Source: Anaeramoeba flamelloides (taxonomy: Eukaryota > Metamonada > Anaeramoebidae). From it: DNA of 64,000 nt. Position 1 is the first letter of the stretch. Every line of letters starts with the position of its first letter. This document shows positions 1-11,641 of the stretch, piece after piece. The position numbers and the translations under genes were made by a program. Under the pieces are notes generated by a model that saw only the letters and a list, made by a program, of their open reading frames with translations, was not told the DNA's origin and ran no database searches. Location: contig JANTQA010000070.1 of NCBI GenBank assembly GCA_027625915.1, positions 11,413,001-11,477,000 on the forward strand, written 5' to 3'.

Positions 1-1290
1 ATTAAAAAAAAATTGAATATATCATTATTTTAAAAATAAAATTAGATGAAAATATAGAAAAAATTAGAATTAAAATTGGGTGAAATTTTGATCAAAAATA
101 ATCATAATTAAAGAGGAAGGCTATAAATTTTAATTACGTACTCTCTATTTTATATAAAATTAAAAATGGAGAAAAAAAAATATGAATATATCATTATTTT
201 TTAAAAAATATTCAAAGTAAAAAGAAAAGAAATTAAAATAGTGATAAAAATTGGGGATTAATGTTGATTATAAATAATCAAAAAGAAAGAATGTTAGAAT
301 TACGTACTCTCTATTTTATTTAAAATTAAATATTTTTTTTTTTAAAAGAATTAAAATTAGGAGAAAAAAAAATTGATTATAAAATTCAGAAATAAAAATT
401 TTAGAAAAAAAATTCTAATTCTACTTACCCACTATTTTATTACCATTTAAAAAATAGAACATTTAAAAAAATAGAATATAATGTTTTTTTAAAAAACGTT
501 TAATTCATGTTTAAATTATGAAAAATAAAAAAGAATTAAATTTATTTACTTCCTATTTAATTTAAAAATAAAAAAAGATAATACAAAAAAATGGAATTAT
601 TTTTGAAAATTTATGAATTATTAAATAAAGAAAAATAGAGATAATATAATTTCAAAATTATTTACTAACTATTTAATGCATATTTAAAAAGTGAAAAGAA
701 AGTATAAAAATAGAATTATTTTTGAAAAAAAAAAGTAAGTTAAAACAAAAAATATGAAAATTGGAGAGGAAAATCTAATATAATTACTTACGGCCTGTTT
801 TAGTTCAAATAAAAAAAGGATAAATAAAAATAAAATACAATTTGAAAATAAAATCAATTAGGATATTTAGAGAGAGTGTGTGTGATGGTGCATTAAAATA
901 TGTTACATTCTATTTTATTTATAATTAAAAAAAAAGAGAATTAAAATAAAAAAAAAGGGAATGATTGTAAAAATTATTATTAATTATTTAAAAAAAAGAA
1001 AGAAAAATAGAGAAAAAATAATAAATTATTTACAAACTATTATATTTCAAAGTTAAAAAGAGAAGTGAAAGAAAAAAAAAATGAATAATTTTTAAAATTA
1101 TTAATAATTATTAAAAAAAAAGAAAGAAAAATAGAGATAAATATTAATAAATTATTTACAAACTATTATATTTCAGAATTAAAACGAGAAACATAAAAGA
1201 AAAAGTAAAGAAAAGAAGCAGAAGAAGAAAATTAGAATAAATTAGTGAAAAAATCAAGGATAAAATAAATAAATAGAGAGACAAAAATAT
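1..1290. repeat. Degenerate ~120-bp satellite array
   Basis: A core resembling AATTACTTACNNNCTATTTT, followed by an A/G-rich stretch, recurs at about 133, 298, 417, 538, 654, 778, 897, 1021 and 1145. Spacing is 116-124 bp except for one 165-bp step. The last units (897-1268) resemble each other most. The plus strand is strongly purine-rich between cores. There is no open frame of note. The array may continue beyond the left edge. It is too degenerate and long-period to be a CRISPR; satellite or decayed minisatellite is the simplest reading. Confidence 0.7.
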
Positions 1291-1392
1291 TAAATTTTTT
1301 AATAGATTTTATATTCATTTAAAGATCATTTCGTTTTATTTTGTTATTTTTCTTTGTTTATATTTATTTGTGGTGTTTTTTATTTTTATTAA

Positions 1393-2562
1393 GGGAATAG
1401 TAAATCTTATTTATGTTTTTTTTACAAAAGGTAATAGAGAATTTATTTTTAAAATGGATAAAATTAAACCCGAATAAAGCAACCCATTTGTCAACTTTAG
1501 AGAAATGAGTTATCATTTTTAAAAGAACTTCTTTTTTCCCAATTAAATTTTCAGTCAAAAGATCTGAGATCATTTTTCAGTTTTGGATTTTTGGATCGAA
1601 AAAACCAAAAAGAAAAATTTGCAAAACATTTTTATTTTGAAGAAATCTCACTTTTAGTAATTTCAGAGAGTATGTATGAACAAATATCATTGAATCTTTA
1701 TTCTTATTTTAAAAATACAAAAAAAATAAATCAAATATTGAATGCTTGAAGATTTAAAAAAATTGATCATTTATTTTATCTACAAATATTTATTATATTT
1801 CTTGAAATTTAATAAATGTGATAATATTCTTTCCAAATATTCAGAGTATAAAAAAGGAACTGTTATTATTTGAATCAGTTATTTGATAATATCTATTATT
1901 TTATTTAATTTATTAGATTTATTTTAAAATTATTAATTTGAATTTTATTTGTTGGAAAATCTTTAAAAAATTGAGAAATAATTGTAAATTCTATTTGATA
2001 CATTTAATCTTTGGGTTGTTAATGACTTACTGAAATAATTAAGATTGTGGTTATTGAATCATTTATTAAAAACAATATAATTAAAAAGTATTTCTTTTGG
2101 TTATAAGTTGAATTTTTCCAGGTTTAAAAAAAGTATTTTGGGAGAATTTCAAATTCAATGGTTTGGTGGTTTTTCTGAGATTTTTTTATACAACATAGAG
2201 GAAAAATTGTGATTTGAACTATACTTTGAATCAAAAAATTATATTTTTTACAAGTTTAAAATAATTATTGTATTTTTTTTGAAATTAAGTAGGATTTTTT
2301 AAACTTAGTTATTATAGAACTTAGTGGTTTCATTTTTAAAGTGTATTTTTGTACACTTCGTTCACAGACAATAAGATTGTTATCTTCTTCAAGAAAATAA
2401 TTTTTTTTGAAATAATTTGGAAATATGTTGGATTTAGATCTTTTTGAAAATGAGAAAAATTGATCAAACTTTTTCAAACAAATAATTCATTTCGGAAAAT
2501 AGCTTTAAAAATAAGTTTGGTATTGTAATAATATGGTTTTTACTTCTTTTTTCAATTTCAGG
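1393..2562 (+). mobile_element. TTAA-family 1.2-kb element (family A), 3' end missing
   Basis: It begins with GGGAATAGTAAATCTTATTT directly after a TTAA (1389-1392) and aligns along its length with the copies at 32648-33865, 55189-56401 and 22521-24935. The last ~95 bp, including the right inverted terminus, are not recognisable after about 2562. Short minus-strand frames inside (such as 2265-2477) match decayed frames in the other copies, but I see no transposase signature. Probably a non-autonomous DNA transposon. Confidence 0.75.
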
Positions 2563-3534
2563 GATTAGCCTCACCATAGATTTCTCTATAATTAAAGTAT
2601 TTTGTAATTGGGTGTGAATGATATTAGTGGTGCATGATTCACATGGTTTCTAACAAATCTCTATATAAATCTTATTGCACAATAAATTATTACATTTTTT
2701 ACTTAATGATTAGAATTCTAAGTTTGGTTTTGAGATTTTTTTTTTTATATTTACTTTTACAAATCTAAAAATTGAAAACCTAAATAATAGTTTTCCAAAG
2801 TACTTAATAATTTAGATATAGAATTTCCAAAAGTAACTATTTTTATAATTTTTTTAATTTCAAAGATTTCTCCAATGATCATTAATATAAAAAAACAAAG
2901 ATTGATTAGTTTTGTTTGCTTTTTATAAAGCTAATTGTAATATCAATATAGTTCCAATATGTGGAAATAATTGGTCAAAAAAATATATTGGTTAATTATT
3001 TAATTTTTTGTAAAAATTGAATTTTTTAACAACTAATTCACATTTCGAGACAAATTTAAGAGATTTATTTTATGACTTTGTGGTTTTAATCTTGATTCTT
3101 CAACCTTTAAATTTGACTTTAAATACAGATTATTTTCTGAAATTGTTGGGTTTTTTACTAATAAAAGGATCGTTTTAATTGATCTGATCGATTTTTAAAA
3201 GTATTTTGCTTATCGGAATTTTTAGAGACATTTAAATTTTTTTTTAGGAATACGATTGCCTTTAATAGCAACATACTTTGATTTGAGAACTCTCCTTGGT
3301 GGGCGCTAATTTCTTAAGAAATTTTGTATTATCAAGTGAAGTGAATCAACAACAAATTGTTTTGTATGAAATATCACAATAATATTTCTTATTAAATAGA
3401 AGAGGTTTTTTTTGATTCTTGAAGGGAATATTAATTGTTAATTTTTTGTTTGGAATTTGTTACTAATGTGTGCTATTATAGATCTTCTTGAAAATACCGT
3501 TTTTAGAATTTGAATATTTTCAAAAATTTTGATT
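2563..3534. other. No recognised gene
   Basis: AT-rich sequence with no open frame or repeat that I could assign. A few short hairpins are visible near 2610-2650. Confidence 0.6.
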
Positions 3535-4031
3535 ATAGTATTGAAAAAAATACCTGACATGAAAATAAAGCCAGTACATGATTTTTAATTGTTAATATTA
3601 GGGAAATTGTTTTTTTAATTTAATAATTTCATTTTTTTTAAGAACCAAACTTTGAAAATTTTAACTAAACACTTTTTTGAAATGATGATTAATTAAATTG
3701 CACTTGTTCAAAACACGATATCTAATCAAACCAAAAAACAAGAATAAAAATTATCAGTTCCAAACTCTTATCAAACCTCTACAAAACTCTATTTTTTTCG
3801 AAAAAGGTAGATCTACTTTGGTTATCAAACAATTAAATCAGTATTCTAGAGCAACCCCACTTTAATGAACTTTAGATAGGTTTATTATCTGGTTCGTAAA
3901 ATTTTTTTAGTTATTTATAAAAAGGATTTGATTAAAAATAAAAGAAATTACTCAAACAATTTTCCAAAGATTAACAATTAAAAATCGTGTTCTGACTTTA
4001 TTTTTATTTCAGGTATTTTTTTCAATACTAT
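3535..4031. repeat. Fold-back element with ~65-bp arms
   Basis: The left arm (3535-3599, ATAGTATTGAAAAAAATACC...) reappears inverted at 3968-4031 with about 90% identity by eye. The ~370-bp spacer has no open frame. It looks like a MITE; the family is not assigned. Confidence 0.7.
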
Positions 4032-4238
4032 ATTCTGTTTTTTCAATTTTCTGAGAATAAATAAAAAAATAAAGAGTTAATTCGCCTATTTGGGGGGTGG
4101 TTTTTCTATATTAAAATTTATTTATCGAAATATTTTTAGCAACCATAAACTTTCTTGTTGGTAAAACCGATATTTCTTTTGGTTTATTGGATTTAATAGC
4201 AAGTTGATTTCAGCCCGAAAAGAATAGCACAATATATA

Positions 4239-4822
4239 AGCTATTTCCAAAAAAGTGTGGTAAATTTATTTTACAATATCTTTATTAAACTATATCTTCA
4301 TAAAACTATTTCAAATATACAAAATCATTAACAACCATTTATTGATTCTTGGTAAGAATTCAATTTGTTTGTTAGCACGTAATTACATAAATTAAAGTTA
4401 TTTAATTTTCTGATCTCGATTTTATATTATATTTTTAGGGCTGTGAAAATTGGAGTTTATTATATTCTTTTTTTGATAAAAATCGTTTTCATAAACTGGT
4501 TTAATCTCAACAAAATTTCCAATAGAATTGAAAACGTATAACTTCTTTTATTGTTGAAAAAATCATTTGCGACCTTTCCATATTTCCATTTTTTTATTGA
4601 AATTGGTCATACATTGTTTTCTCCAAAAAAAGTGCTATTTTTTTTTTTCATTTTTGGCAAATATTTCAACAAACATATTTTGAAATAAATACCGAAGTCG
4701 TTGATTCAATTGGTATAAATATTTAAATTAATTTGGCATTGTCAATTAACGAATAGCTCCACGAACAAAGATGATTTTTCATGAAATATAAAAAAAAATT
4801 CCACTTTTTTTGGAAATACCTT
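4239..4822 (+). mobile_element. TIR element, AAGSTATTTCCAAAAAA family, copy 1
   Basis: The termini are AGCTATTTCCAAAAAAGTG on the left and CACTTTTTTTGGAAATACCT on the right, with TA at each side. It matches 31373-31964 in the same orientation and 15675-16251 in reverse, over the full length. No coding frame is conserved. TA flanks suggest the Tc1/mariner superfamily, non-autonomous. Confidence 0.75.
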
Positions 4823-6177
4823 TAATACTTTCAAGACTTTTTGGGACTTTCAGTCTGACAGTCTCCAAGATTTCAGTCTCTGATATTCTTTCTTTATTTT
4901 TTCAAATATCAATTACTTGAGAAAAGTTTTTTCAAGACCAAAAAGGTTAAACAATAATAAATAACAAAAAGGTAACGTTTGGAATTTGTTTGAAATTTTT
5001 TAAAGTTACCCTAAAAAAAAATATTTGTTAACTTTTTTAAACTGAAACTGTTTTTATGAAAACTAAAAATCCGAAAGTTGTTTAAATTGCAAGTTTCGTA
5101 AAAGTTTGAATTACAAAAACTTTTAAATTGAAAGTTATTGGGACGTGGATCTTGTAATTACTTTTCAAAATTTGGAATATTTAATCAAAAAACCAAAAGT
5201 GTTGTAAATTAAAAGAAAAGTGTTTTCACAAATTTTATGCTATTCTTGTTTTGAATTATTTGAAGGTGCTATATTTTTTGTTAAAGTTGTTTCAATAATT
5301 CACAGTGATAGGATTTGTTTAAAAAATTTATGTACTTGCTTTTTAAATTGGTTGGTTTGTTGTTTTTGTTTTTTTGTTTTTTTTGTTTGTTCTTTGTTAT
5401 TTTGAATCAAAATTTTGATCATTGACTGTGACTGTAAAAAGAAAGTTCCCAAGAACAATTTGAAAATGATTTTTATTAAAAATAAAGAACAAAAAGAAAG
5501 AAAAAAGATTACTTCCTGATCTGTCATTCAAAAGAATACAAAAAGTGTTTTCCCTATGGTTAAAAGAAGAACAAAAGGATAAAAGAACAATTAATTTTAA
5601 TTTAGAGTTGGTTTTTTTGTTTTTTTATGGAGCGAGAAGGAAGAGATAAAAATTGTTCTCTTGAATCAGTTCAATTTTCTTATCTTTTTATTTTGAGGAG
5701 CAAATCATTGATTTTTTGAAGCAAAAATAATCATGAAAAAAAACTGACTACATCTTGGTGATTGTGAATTGGAATTAACAATTGAGAAAAAAGTTGTCTT
5801 GGAAATTCCAAACCAAGAGGTTTATTCTTTTTTTTAGAAAACCCAAGTGAATTCCTAAAAAACAATTATTATTTTTTAATGAACACAAAAAATTGCAGTT
5901 AGATGACAAAAAAAAATGCCAAAAGAAAAAACAAACCTGTTTGGTGGATTAAGTATTGTTCAAATAGAAGAATTAATATTTTGAAAAAAATGAATCAATT
6001 TTTAAGGACTTAACCATTTTATTTCCAAAGAATATCAATTTTAAAACTGGTAACCTATATTTTAGCATTATGTTTGCTAAAAAAGTGTTCTTGTTAATTT
6101 TTAGGTTTTTTTTAAGAAATTTTTTAGTAAAAACTGTTAGAAAATTCAAAATACATTTTGAATAATTTGGAAAATCA
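4823..6177. other. No recognised gene
   Basis: Only short low-complexity frames (Phe/Lys/Gln-rich, around 5220-5527 on both strands) that look like chance frames in homopolymer-rich DNA. Confidence 0.55.
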
Positions 6178-7046
6178 AAATTCTCTTATTAGGCTTACTT
6201 TACTGTTAAATCTAAAACCAGGAAATTTTCAAAAAAGCCCTGTAATTCCATTTTTCTGATCAATTGAAAATATTCGTAAATTGTCAAAAATATACTCTCA
6301 TTTAACAGACAAATAACCCAATTACCGGGCAACTTATAACCGTACCAATTAAGGTATTGGTTAAATATTCTGAATTGGCTTATTTTAACTCTTTGGTGAA
6401 TTCATAAACCAAAAAAATCCAAAATTGGAAAAATTTATTGAGAACATGACTGTAAATTGAAATTGAAATTTATTGTAATTTTCCCTTTAGATAAATTCTG
6501 ATTTATATTGGAATCATCAAAATAAGAATTATTTTGTTGTTACATTTATTAAATTAGAGCTTTATTTACTTTATATCTTTCTTTTAATATTTTTTTCTAA
6601 ATTTTATATTTCTATTGAGAATCTTGGAGGATTTATGTTTTTACATAATGGTATTATTAATTTTATGAAAATTTGCAATAATCAAACACCTCTCTCAAAT
6701 TCAAATGCTTTCAAAATATTTTAAGATTATCAAAATGATTTTTATTTTAAAATTTAAAATCAAAAAGTAGATTTTCATCTTTCAGTTATGTTCTCAATAA
6801 ATTTTTCCAATTTTGGATTTTTTTGGTTTATGAATTCACCAAAGAGTTAAAATTAACTGATTCAGAATATTTAACCAATACCTTAATTGGTACGGTTATA
6901 AGTTGCTCGGTAATTGGGTTATTTATCTGTAAAATGAGAGTAGATTTTTGACTTTTTTCGAATATTTTCAATTGATCAGAAAAATGGAATTACTTCGTTT
7001 TTTTGAAAATTTCCTGGTTTTAGGTCTGGTAATTAGAATTTTTTTT
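6178..7046. repeat. Fold-back element with ~260-bp inverted arms
   Basis: 6178-6450 and 6786-7046 are inverted copies (for example ACCGTACCAATTAAGG at ~6340 and its complement at ~6880), about 90% identical by eye. The ~335-bp spacer is not palindromic. The right end abuts the next repeat at 7049. Confidence 0.8.
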
Positions 7047-7048
7047 AA

Positions 7049-7880
7049 CGATTGTGTAAAAAAAGTGAAACATGATTTTTCATTGAGAATATTAATACTG
7101 CCCGAAAACAAAAACTAAAATCAATAAAAATAAGAAACCAATTAACTTTAAATTAATAATCCAGTATATTATTTTCAACCAATCTTATAAACACGATTTA
7201 AATTAACTTTCATAAATCAAAATCCTTAGGTTGGTTTTGGAGATCGCAAAAATAATCAATTTTTAGAAGTAATTTTTAATAATTGATCAATCAAAGAAAA
7301 ATCCCTACCAAAAGATAGTATTAAAAAAACTGTTATTGAGTTAAATACTCAATTTTGTCTTTATTGATTTACAGCCGTTCCAAGGCAACCATAAAATTTT
7401 AAATAAAAATAAATTAATTTTTCTATTCTAATTTTCCATTTTCAAAAAATAAGGAAATAAGAGTTATTATTCAAAAAAAAATTTCAATAAATGAAATATT
7501 ATTCAAATTTACCTAAAAAATAAAAAAAATTCAAGATCCTATCATACTTAAAAATTTTTCTTTCTAAAACATATCAAAAAAAATATCAGTATTTACTAAT
7601 CTTTAAAAATTTACCTTTTTTGATCAATATTTATAAGTACTACATGAATCTTCAAACTTTTTTTTAATATTCCAAAAAGTTGAATAAAATTTCATTTATT
7701 ATTATTATTATTTGAATAATAACTCTTATTTCCTTATTTTTTGAAAATGGAAAATAAGAATAGAAAAATTAATTGATTTTTATTTAAAATTGTATGGTAG
7801 AGTTAAAAAGACTGTATTTATTCTTATTTTAATTGATCTTACTTTTCATTTCCAAGTTCTGTTTAGGTTCCTGATGAAAA
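7049..7880 (+). mobile_element. Repeat family C, copy 1, carrying a nested MITE
   Basis: This interval aligns with 13092-13861: shared AACCAATTAACTTT, a block around AATTGATCAAT, AGTATTAAAAAAACTGTTAT and TTGATCTTACTTTTCATTT. The left end resembles the left terminus of the second copy (AAAAAAAGTGAAACA). The alignment is interrupted here by a TA-flanked insertion at 7372-7814 that the second copy lacks. Confidence 0.7.
7372..7814. mobile_element. TA-flanked MITE nested in family C
   Basis: It starts CAGCCGTTCCAAGGC after TA (7370-7371) and ends AAAAAGACTG before TA (7815-7816). Within it, 7385-7475 and 7711-7800 are inverted repeats at roughly 95% identity. Its absence from the related copy at 13092-13861 fixes the boundaries. 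Probably Tc1/mariner-like, non-autonomous. Confidence 0.75.
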
Positions 7881-8348
7881 CCCGGTTTTCACTGTATATT
7901 CATGGTTACATTTTTATTTACAATGATAAAATATTCTCGAATTGATTGAAATGTTATATTAAACTTAAAGATAAAGTAGAAAGCTTAAGAAATAAGAGAT
8001 AAAATAACTACTTATAAATATTTTTTGTTTTATTTGGTTATTTAAAATGGTTATTTTATTCTAAATCTGTTTTTTTTTTCATCCAATTAAAAAAAAGCAA
8101 AATACTTAGTTTTATGGATTAATAACGGTTAATATCAATATTACACAATTAAAGAAAAATATCTTCAATATTATTCAAAATAAATATTCGTTATTTATCT
8201 TAGATTAATCAAGGATAAAGAAAATTTTGTTTCTTAATTGAAATTATCTATATCAAAATTTAGAAATTAGGTAAGTGCCTGGTTTATTTTTAATTTCAAA
8301 AATTATCAAAAACCTAACGGCTGAAAGATGAAATTAATTTTCTCCATT

Positions 8349-8382
<34 letters not shown>

Positions 8383-9670
8383 CACTAACTTTTAATTTTT
8401 TTTTTTTATTTTTAATTTATATCGTTGGATTGAAGTTCTCACATTAAATAAAAGATAGATTTCCTTCTTGTAATTCATCACCCAAATTTCAAATTTATCC
8501 CAACTAACCTCGAATTCAAATTTTGAGAAAACCAAAAATTATAAAATATATTTTGATTATCCAATTTCAGGACAAGTTTTCAAGAAAAAAAGGCTTAACT
8601 AAAAAGGAAAATATCATCAATTCAATTCAAACTAAAGCCCTTTTAAAAGGTTTTAAAATAAATATATACAGAATAGTGAAAAAGAAGTAGATTCTCAAAT
8701 ATGGTTTTGGTCTCTAAAACAATAAATTATATCAATTAATTCATATAACAGATGTAAAAAATTGATAAAAAAGTTAGAAGACAATCCAAAAAAGGCTTCA
8801 AAAAAATCAAATATTCCGACCATAACATCATTTTTAAAATGATATAGGAGTATTACCACTAAAAATTAACATTAAAGACTTTTATTGTATTGCTATTTTA
8901 TATTTCCAACTAATAAAAACCAAAATGAGATAAGACTAAAAAAAGATTCCAAATACAAATTATTCATTTATTTAATCACATTGACCATTATTAATTTTAT
9001 TTGTTGGGATTAAAATCGAAACCTTAGTAATTAAAAATAGCAATAATATATATAATTTTTTTTTTCAAATTCAATACTTTTCATTATATGAACCCAATAG
9101 GATATATATATAATTTTCAATTAAGGCTTGTTTGTTAAAAAAAATCAAAAATTACTTTTTTATTGTTTTTCTGATGAATTCAGATTAATCTTTTAAATTT
9201 TTGATTTGTTTTACCCTTTTTCCAATTTTTGAAAAATTCTTTTTTGAAAGCCAAATGTTTTTCAAGTTTAAATGTCAAGATCATTGGAAAACCACCTAAC
9301 CAGGGGAAATTTCTTTCAAGAAACGAACTGCTGTAAAAGTTGAGTTCTAGGATTTATGAAAAAGGAAAAGAAAAGACACAAGTTTAACTTTTTTTGGAAT
9401 TTATCAGAATATTGAAAATATATGAAATTTTGAAATTCGAAAAATAGACTCGTATTAATAAATTGTTTCGCTGACGTTAATCTCATCCATTTCAAAAACC
9501 CACAACACAAATTAAAAAAAATAAATTTATTATAGATCTTGACAAAATTTAATTTTATTTTTTAAAAATTAAAGTCTTTTAATTGGTACAAATTATGAAA
9601 TTTTTTGGAAAAAGAACCAATAAAGAGATTTTAATAACAAGTGTTCCTTTTTCGATGATCCCCACAATAT
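7881..9670. other. No recognised gene; AT microsatellite
   Basis: Contains an (AT)n tract at about 8350-8386 and smaller ones near 9045 and 9100. A 64-residue minus-strand frame at 9316-9510 has no recognisable features. Its last ~100 bases would hold the 3' UTR of the gene at 9671. Confidence 0.55.
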
Positions 9671-11641
9671 TTATAAATGTAATTTCATCTTGGCTTTTAA
9701 TTTAAGATCAAACCAACTTGTCATGGTTCTGACCATGTATATCTTAGTTACAATGGCAATGATTGAAAGTACGCCTACTAAAGCTAAAACAACCCACAAC
9801 CCAATTAAATTTGCTGTGCTGCTCTCATCATCATCATCAGCCTTAATTTTCGATGAATCTTCAACTCCGTCAATATCATCATCAGGTTCTTCGTTATCCT
9901 TGTTGAGATTGTATTCATAACAATCGTTCCCCCAATTGTCGGTTTCACAGTCTACACAAATGTCGCGATAATATGTTTCTGCAACATAAGATTGATATCT
10001 GTTATGTTGACCATATTCGCATTCGTCGACACATCCGTTTTCTCGTAGGAAGGAATCACAGTCGAGACAAATTAACTTCTTTGAATCGTCCAATTCACAG
10101 TCGGTACAGCCGCTAATAACATCAGAGCATTTTTTACAGATGCCATCTTGGAAGTAATAACCCTGGAAACAGCCTGTGCAGGTTAACTGTGATCCGTCGA
10201 TGGTGCAATCGGAGCACTGTGGTATACCTCTCGATTCGTCCTTGCACGCGACACACAACCCGTTTTCTACAACACCATTTTCACATTTCTCGCAAATTAC
10301 TTTCTTATTATAATGGCATTCTTGGCAGGTGGCTATCCCCGAGACAACTTCGTCAAACGAATTCTCATCGCAGGCAAAGCAATCTGAATCATAATTGTAA
10401 TACCCAACTTTACAAGAGCTACACATTGGGTGTGGGTCGTTCTCAACGTCAAAGGTACATTCGTGACAGCCAGGGCTATCGCCTCTCGAAGTTACTGAAT
10501 TCTTAAAACAAGGCACACAATTCTCTTCGTCTTGTTGATAATATGTATCGAGTGGGCATCCCTGTGAATAATAGGGGCTTTTGTTGCAAGTTTCGACTTC
10601 ACAAGACTTGCCGACCATGGAGCCGCCGGTTGCACGACATGTTCTTTCAGAGACTTCTTGGCATGGGCCGTCAGAGTAGCAGCACCCAATTATTCTTTCT
10701 TGAACCCAATTGCACTCATGGAATCCGGTATCCTTATAGCTCCAAGAGATTTGGTATATGGTTCTGTGTTCATCGCCTATCCAAATCTTGTTAGAGAGAC
10801 CACCCTCAATGTGTTGAACGGCGAGCCCCTCATGCAGATAAGGTGGCGATCCACCAACTTTGTTTGCAAGAGCAGCCTTTTTTGAGAAGAATTCACCAGG
10901 AACACCGGCTTCATTAATTTCGTGAACATAAAAGCCCCAGAAGCCGTCGTGCCACAGGGACCAAAGTTTCTTGTCATTAAACTCATAGGACAAATCACTC
11001 AGATCATAAACGGGCTCATCAGAGTCGAAGGTATTCTCAAGGTAAAAGGAATCGATCAAGATCCCGTCTTTTTGGGTCCGATCGTTCCCAATTTTATAGG
11101 CATAGATCTTGCCGTCATTGTGAGATCCAATCAAAAATCGCCCTTCCTTTGTGCCATCGGGAACCCACGTAATACCACCTGCTCCCCAGTGGTTACTTTT
11201 CGAAGTGTTGAGTGGTATGTCCGCTATTTCAACACTGTGAACGATCTTCCAGTCGTTGGTGTCAAAAAAATGTACCCAATGAGTGGCACTCGATTGATCA
11301 ACCTCTAAAATGTACACCATGTCGGCGTCTCCTTTCGTTGTGACACCTTCAAATTTTTTATTTTCTCCATTGGGCTTCCCACCAATCGGGAAAAATCGCA
11401 GCACATTGGTTGTTCCATAATGCCCACACGTAGTTTCGGTGTTGTTTTCCCACCCTACCTGCCCATACGTATCGACATAGAAATTATGGTTGTTCGCGGG
11501 AATATAGACAGCCCCAGTGCACTTAAACGCACCTTTGTTTTCGTAATACGTATCATGCCTACTTCGGCAACACAACCTTCCGTCATGCATACAACTTACA
11601 AGCCCTAGGAGCGTAATCAGAATTAAGATATTTATTTTCAT
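9671..11641 (-). CDS. Secreted/type I membrane protein, propeller-like + Cys-rich
   Basis: Predicted 656-residue surface protein. Residues 1-17 form a signal peptide ending in VSC. Residues ~80-305 have recurring strand-like blocks (GGITWVPDG at 155, FLIGSHNDGKIYAYKI at 169, LWSLWHDG at 226, LHEGLAV at 269, KIWIGDEHRTIYQI at 285) like bacterial-type esterase or phytase-like propellers. Residues 310-575 are Cys-rich: first a block with GCC, GPC and a GG..G..C pattern, then furin/EGF-like CxxC repeats. An acidic linker (580-607) precedes one membrane helix (~611-636) and a short basic tail. It is a single uninterrupted exon; the first Met fits the signal peptide and TAA ends it. Base composition and codon choice (many G/C third positions) differ sharply from every other gene here, suggesting strong expression or acquisition. 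Role likely extracellular recognition; substrate unknown. Confidence 0.9.
   Translation of the reverse strand: MKINILILITLLGLVSCMHDGRLCCRSRHDTYYENKGAFKCTGAVYIPANNHNFYVDTYGQVGWENNTETTCGHYGTTNVLRFFPIGGKPNGENKKFEGVTTKGDADMVYILEVDQSSATHWVHFFDTNDWKIVHSVEIADIPLNTSKSNHWGAGGITWVPDGTKEGRFLIGSHNDGKIYAYKIGNDRTQKDGILIDSFYLENTFDSDEPVYDLSDLSYEFNDKKLWSLWHDGFWGFYVHEINEAGVPGEFFSKKAALANKVGGSPPYLHEGLAVQHIEGGLSNKIWIGDEHRTIYQISWSYKDTGFHECNWVQERIIGCCYSDGPCQEVSERTCRATGGSMVGKSCEVETCNKSPYYSQGCPLDTYYQQDEENCVPCFKNSVTSRGDSPGCHECTFDVENDPHPMCSSCKVGYYNYDSDCFACDENSFDEVVSGIATCQECHYNKKVICEKCENGVVENGLCVACKDESRGIPQCSDCTIDGSQLTCTGCFQGYYFQDGICKKCSDVISGCTDCELDDSKKLICLDCDSFLRENGCVDECEYGQHNRYQSYVAETYYRDICVDCETDNWGNDCYEYNLNKDNEEPDDDIDGVEDSSKIKADDDDESSTANLIGLWVVLALVGVLSIIAIVTKIYMVRTMTSWFDLKLKAKMKLHL

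Noticed and set aside
1-1290. CRISPR array
   Set aside because: The repeat cores are degenerate, the period is ~120 bp, and the context is eukaryotic.
10189-10506. Plus-strand frames opposite the receptor-like gene (also 10922-11308 and others)
   Set aside because: Shadows of a well-supported minus-strand coding sequence with signal peptide, Cys repeats and membrane helix.
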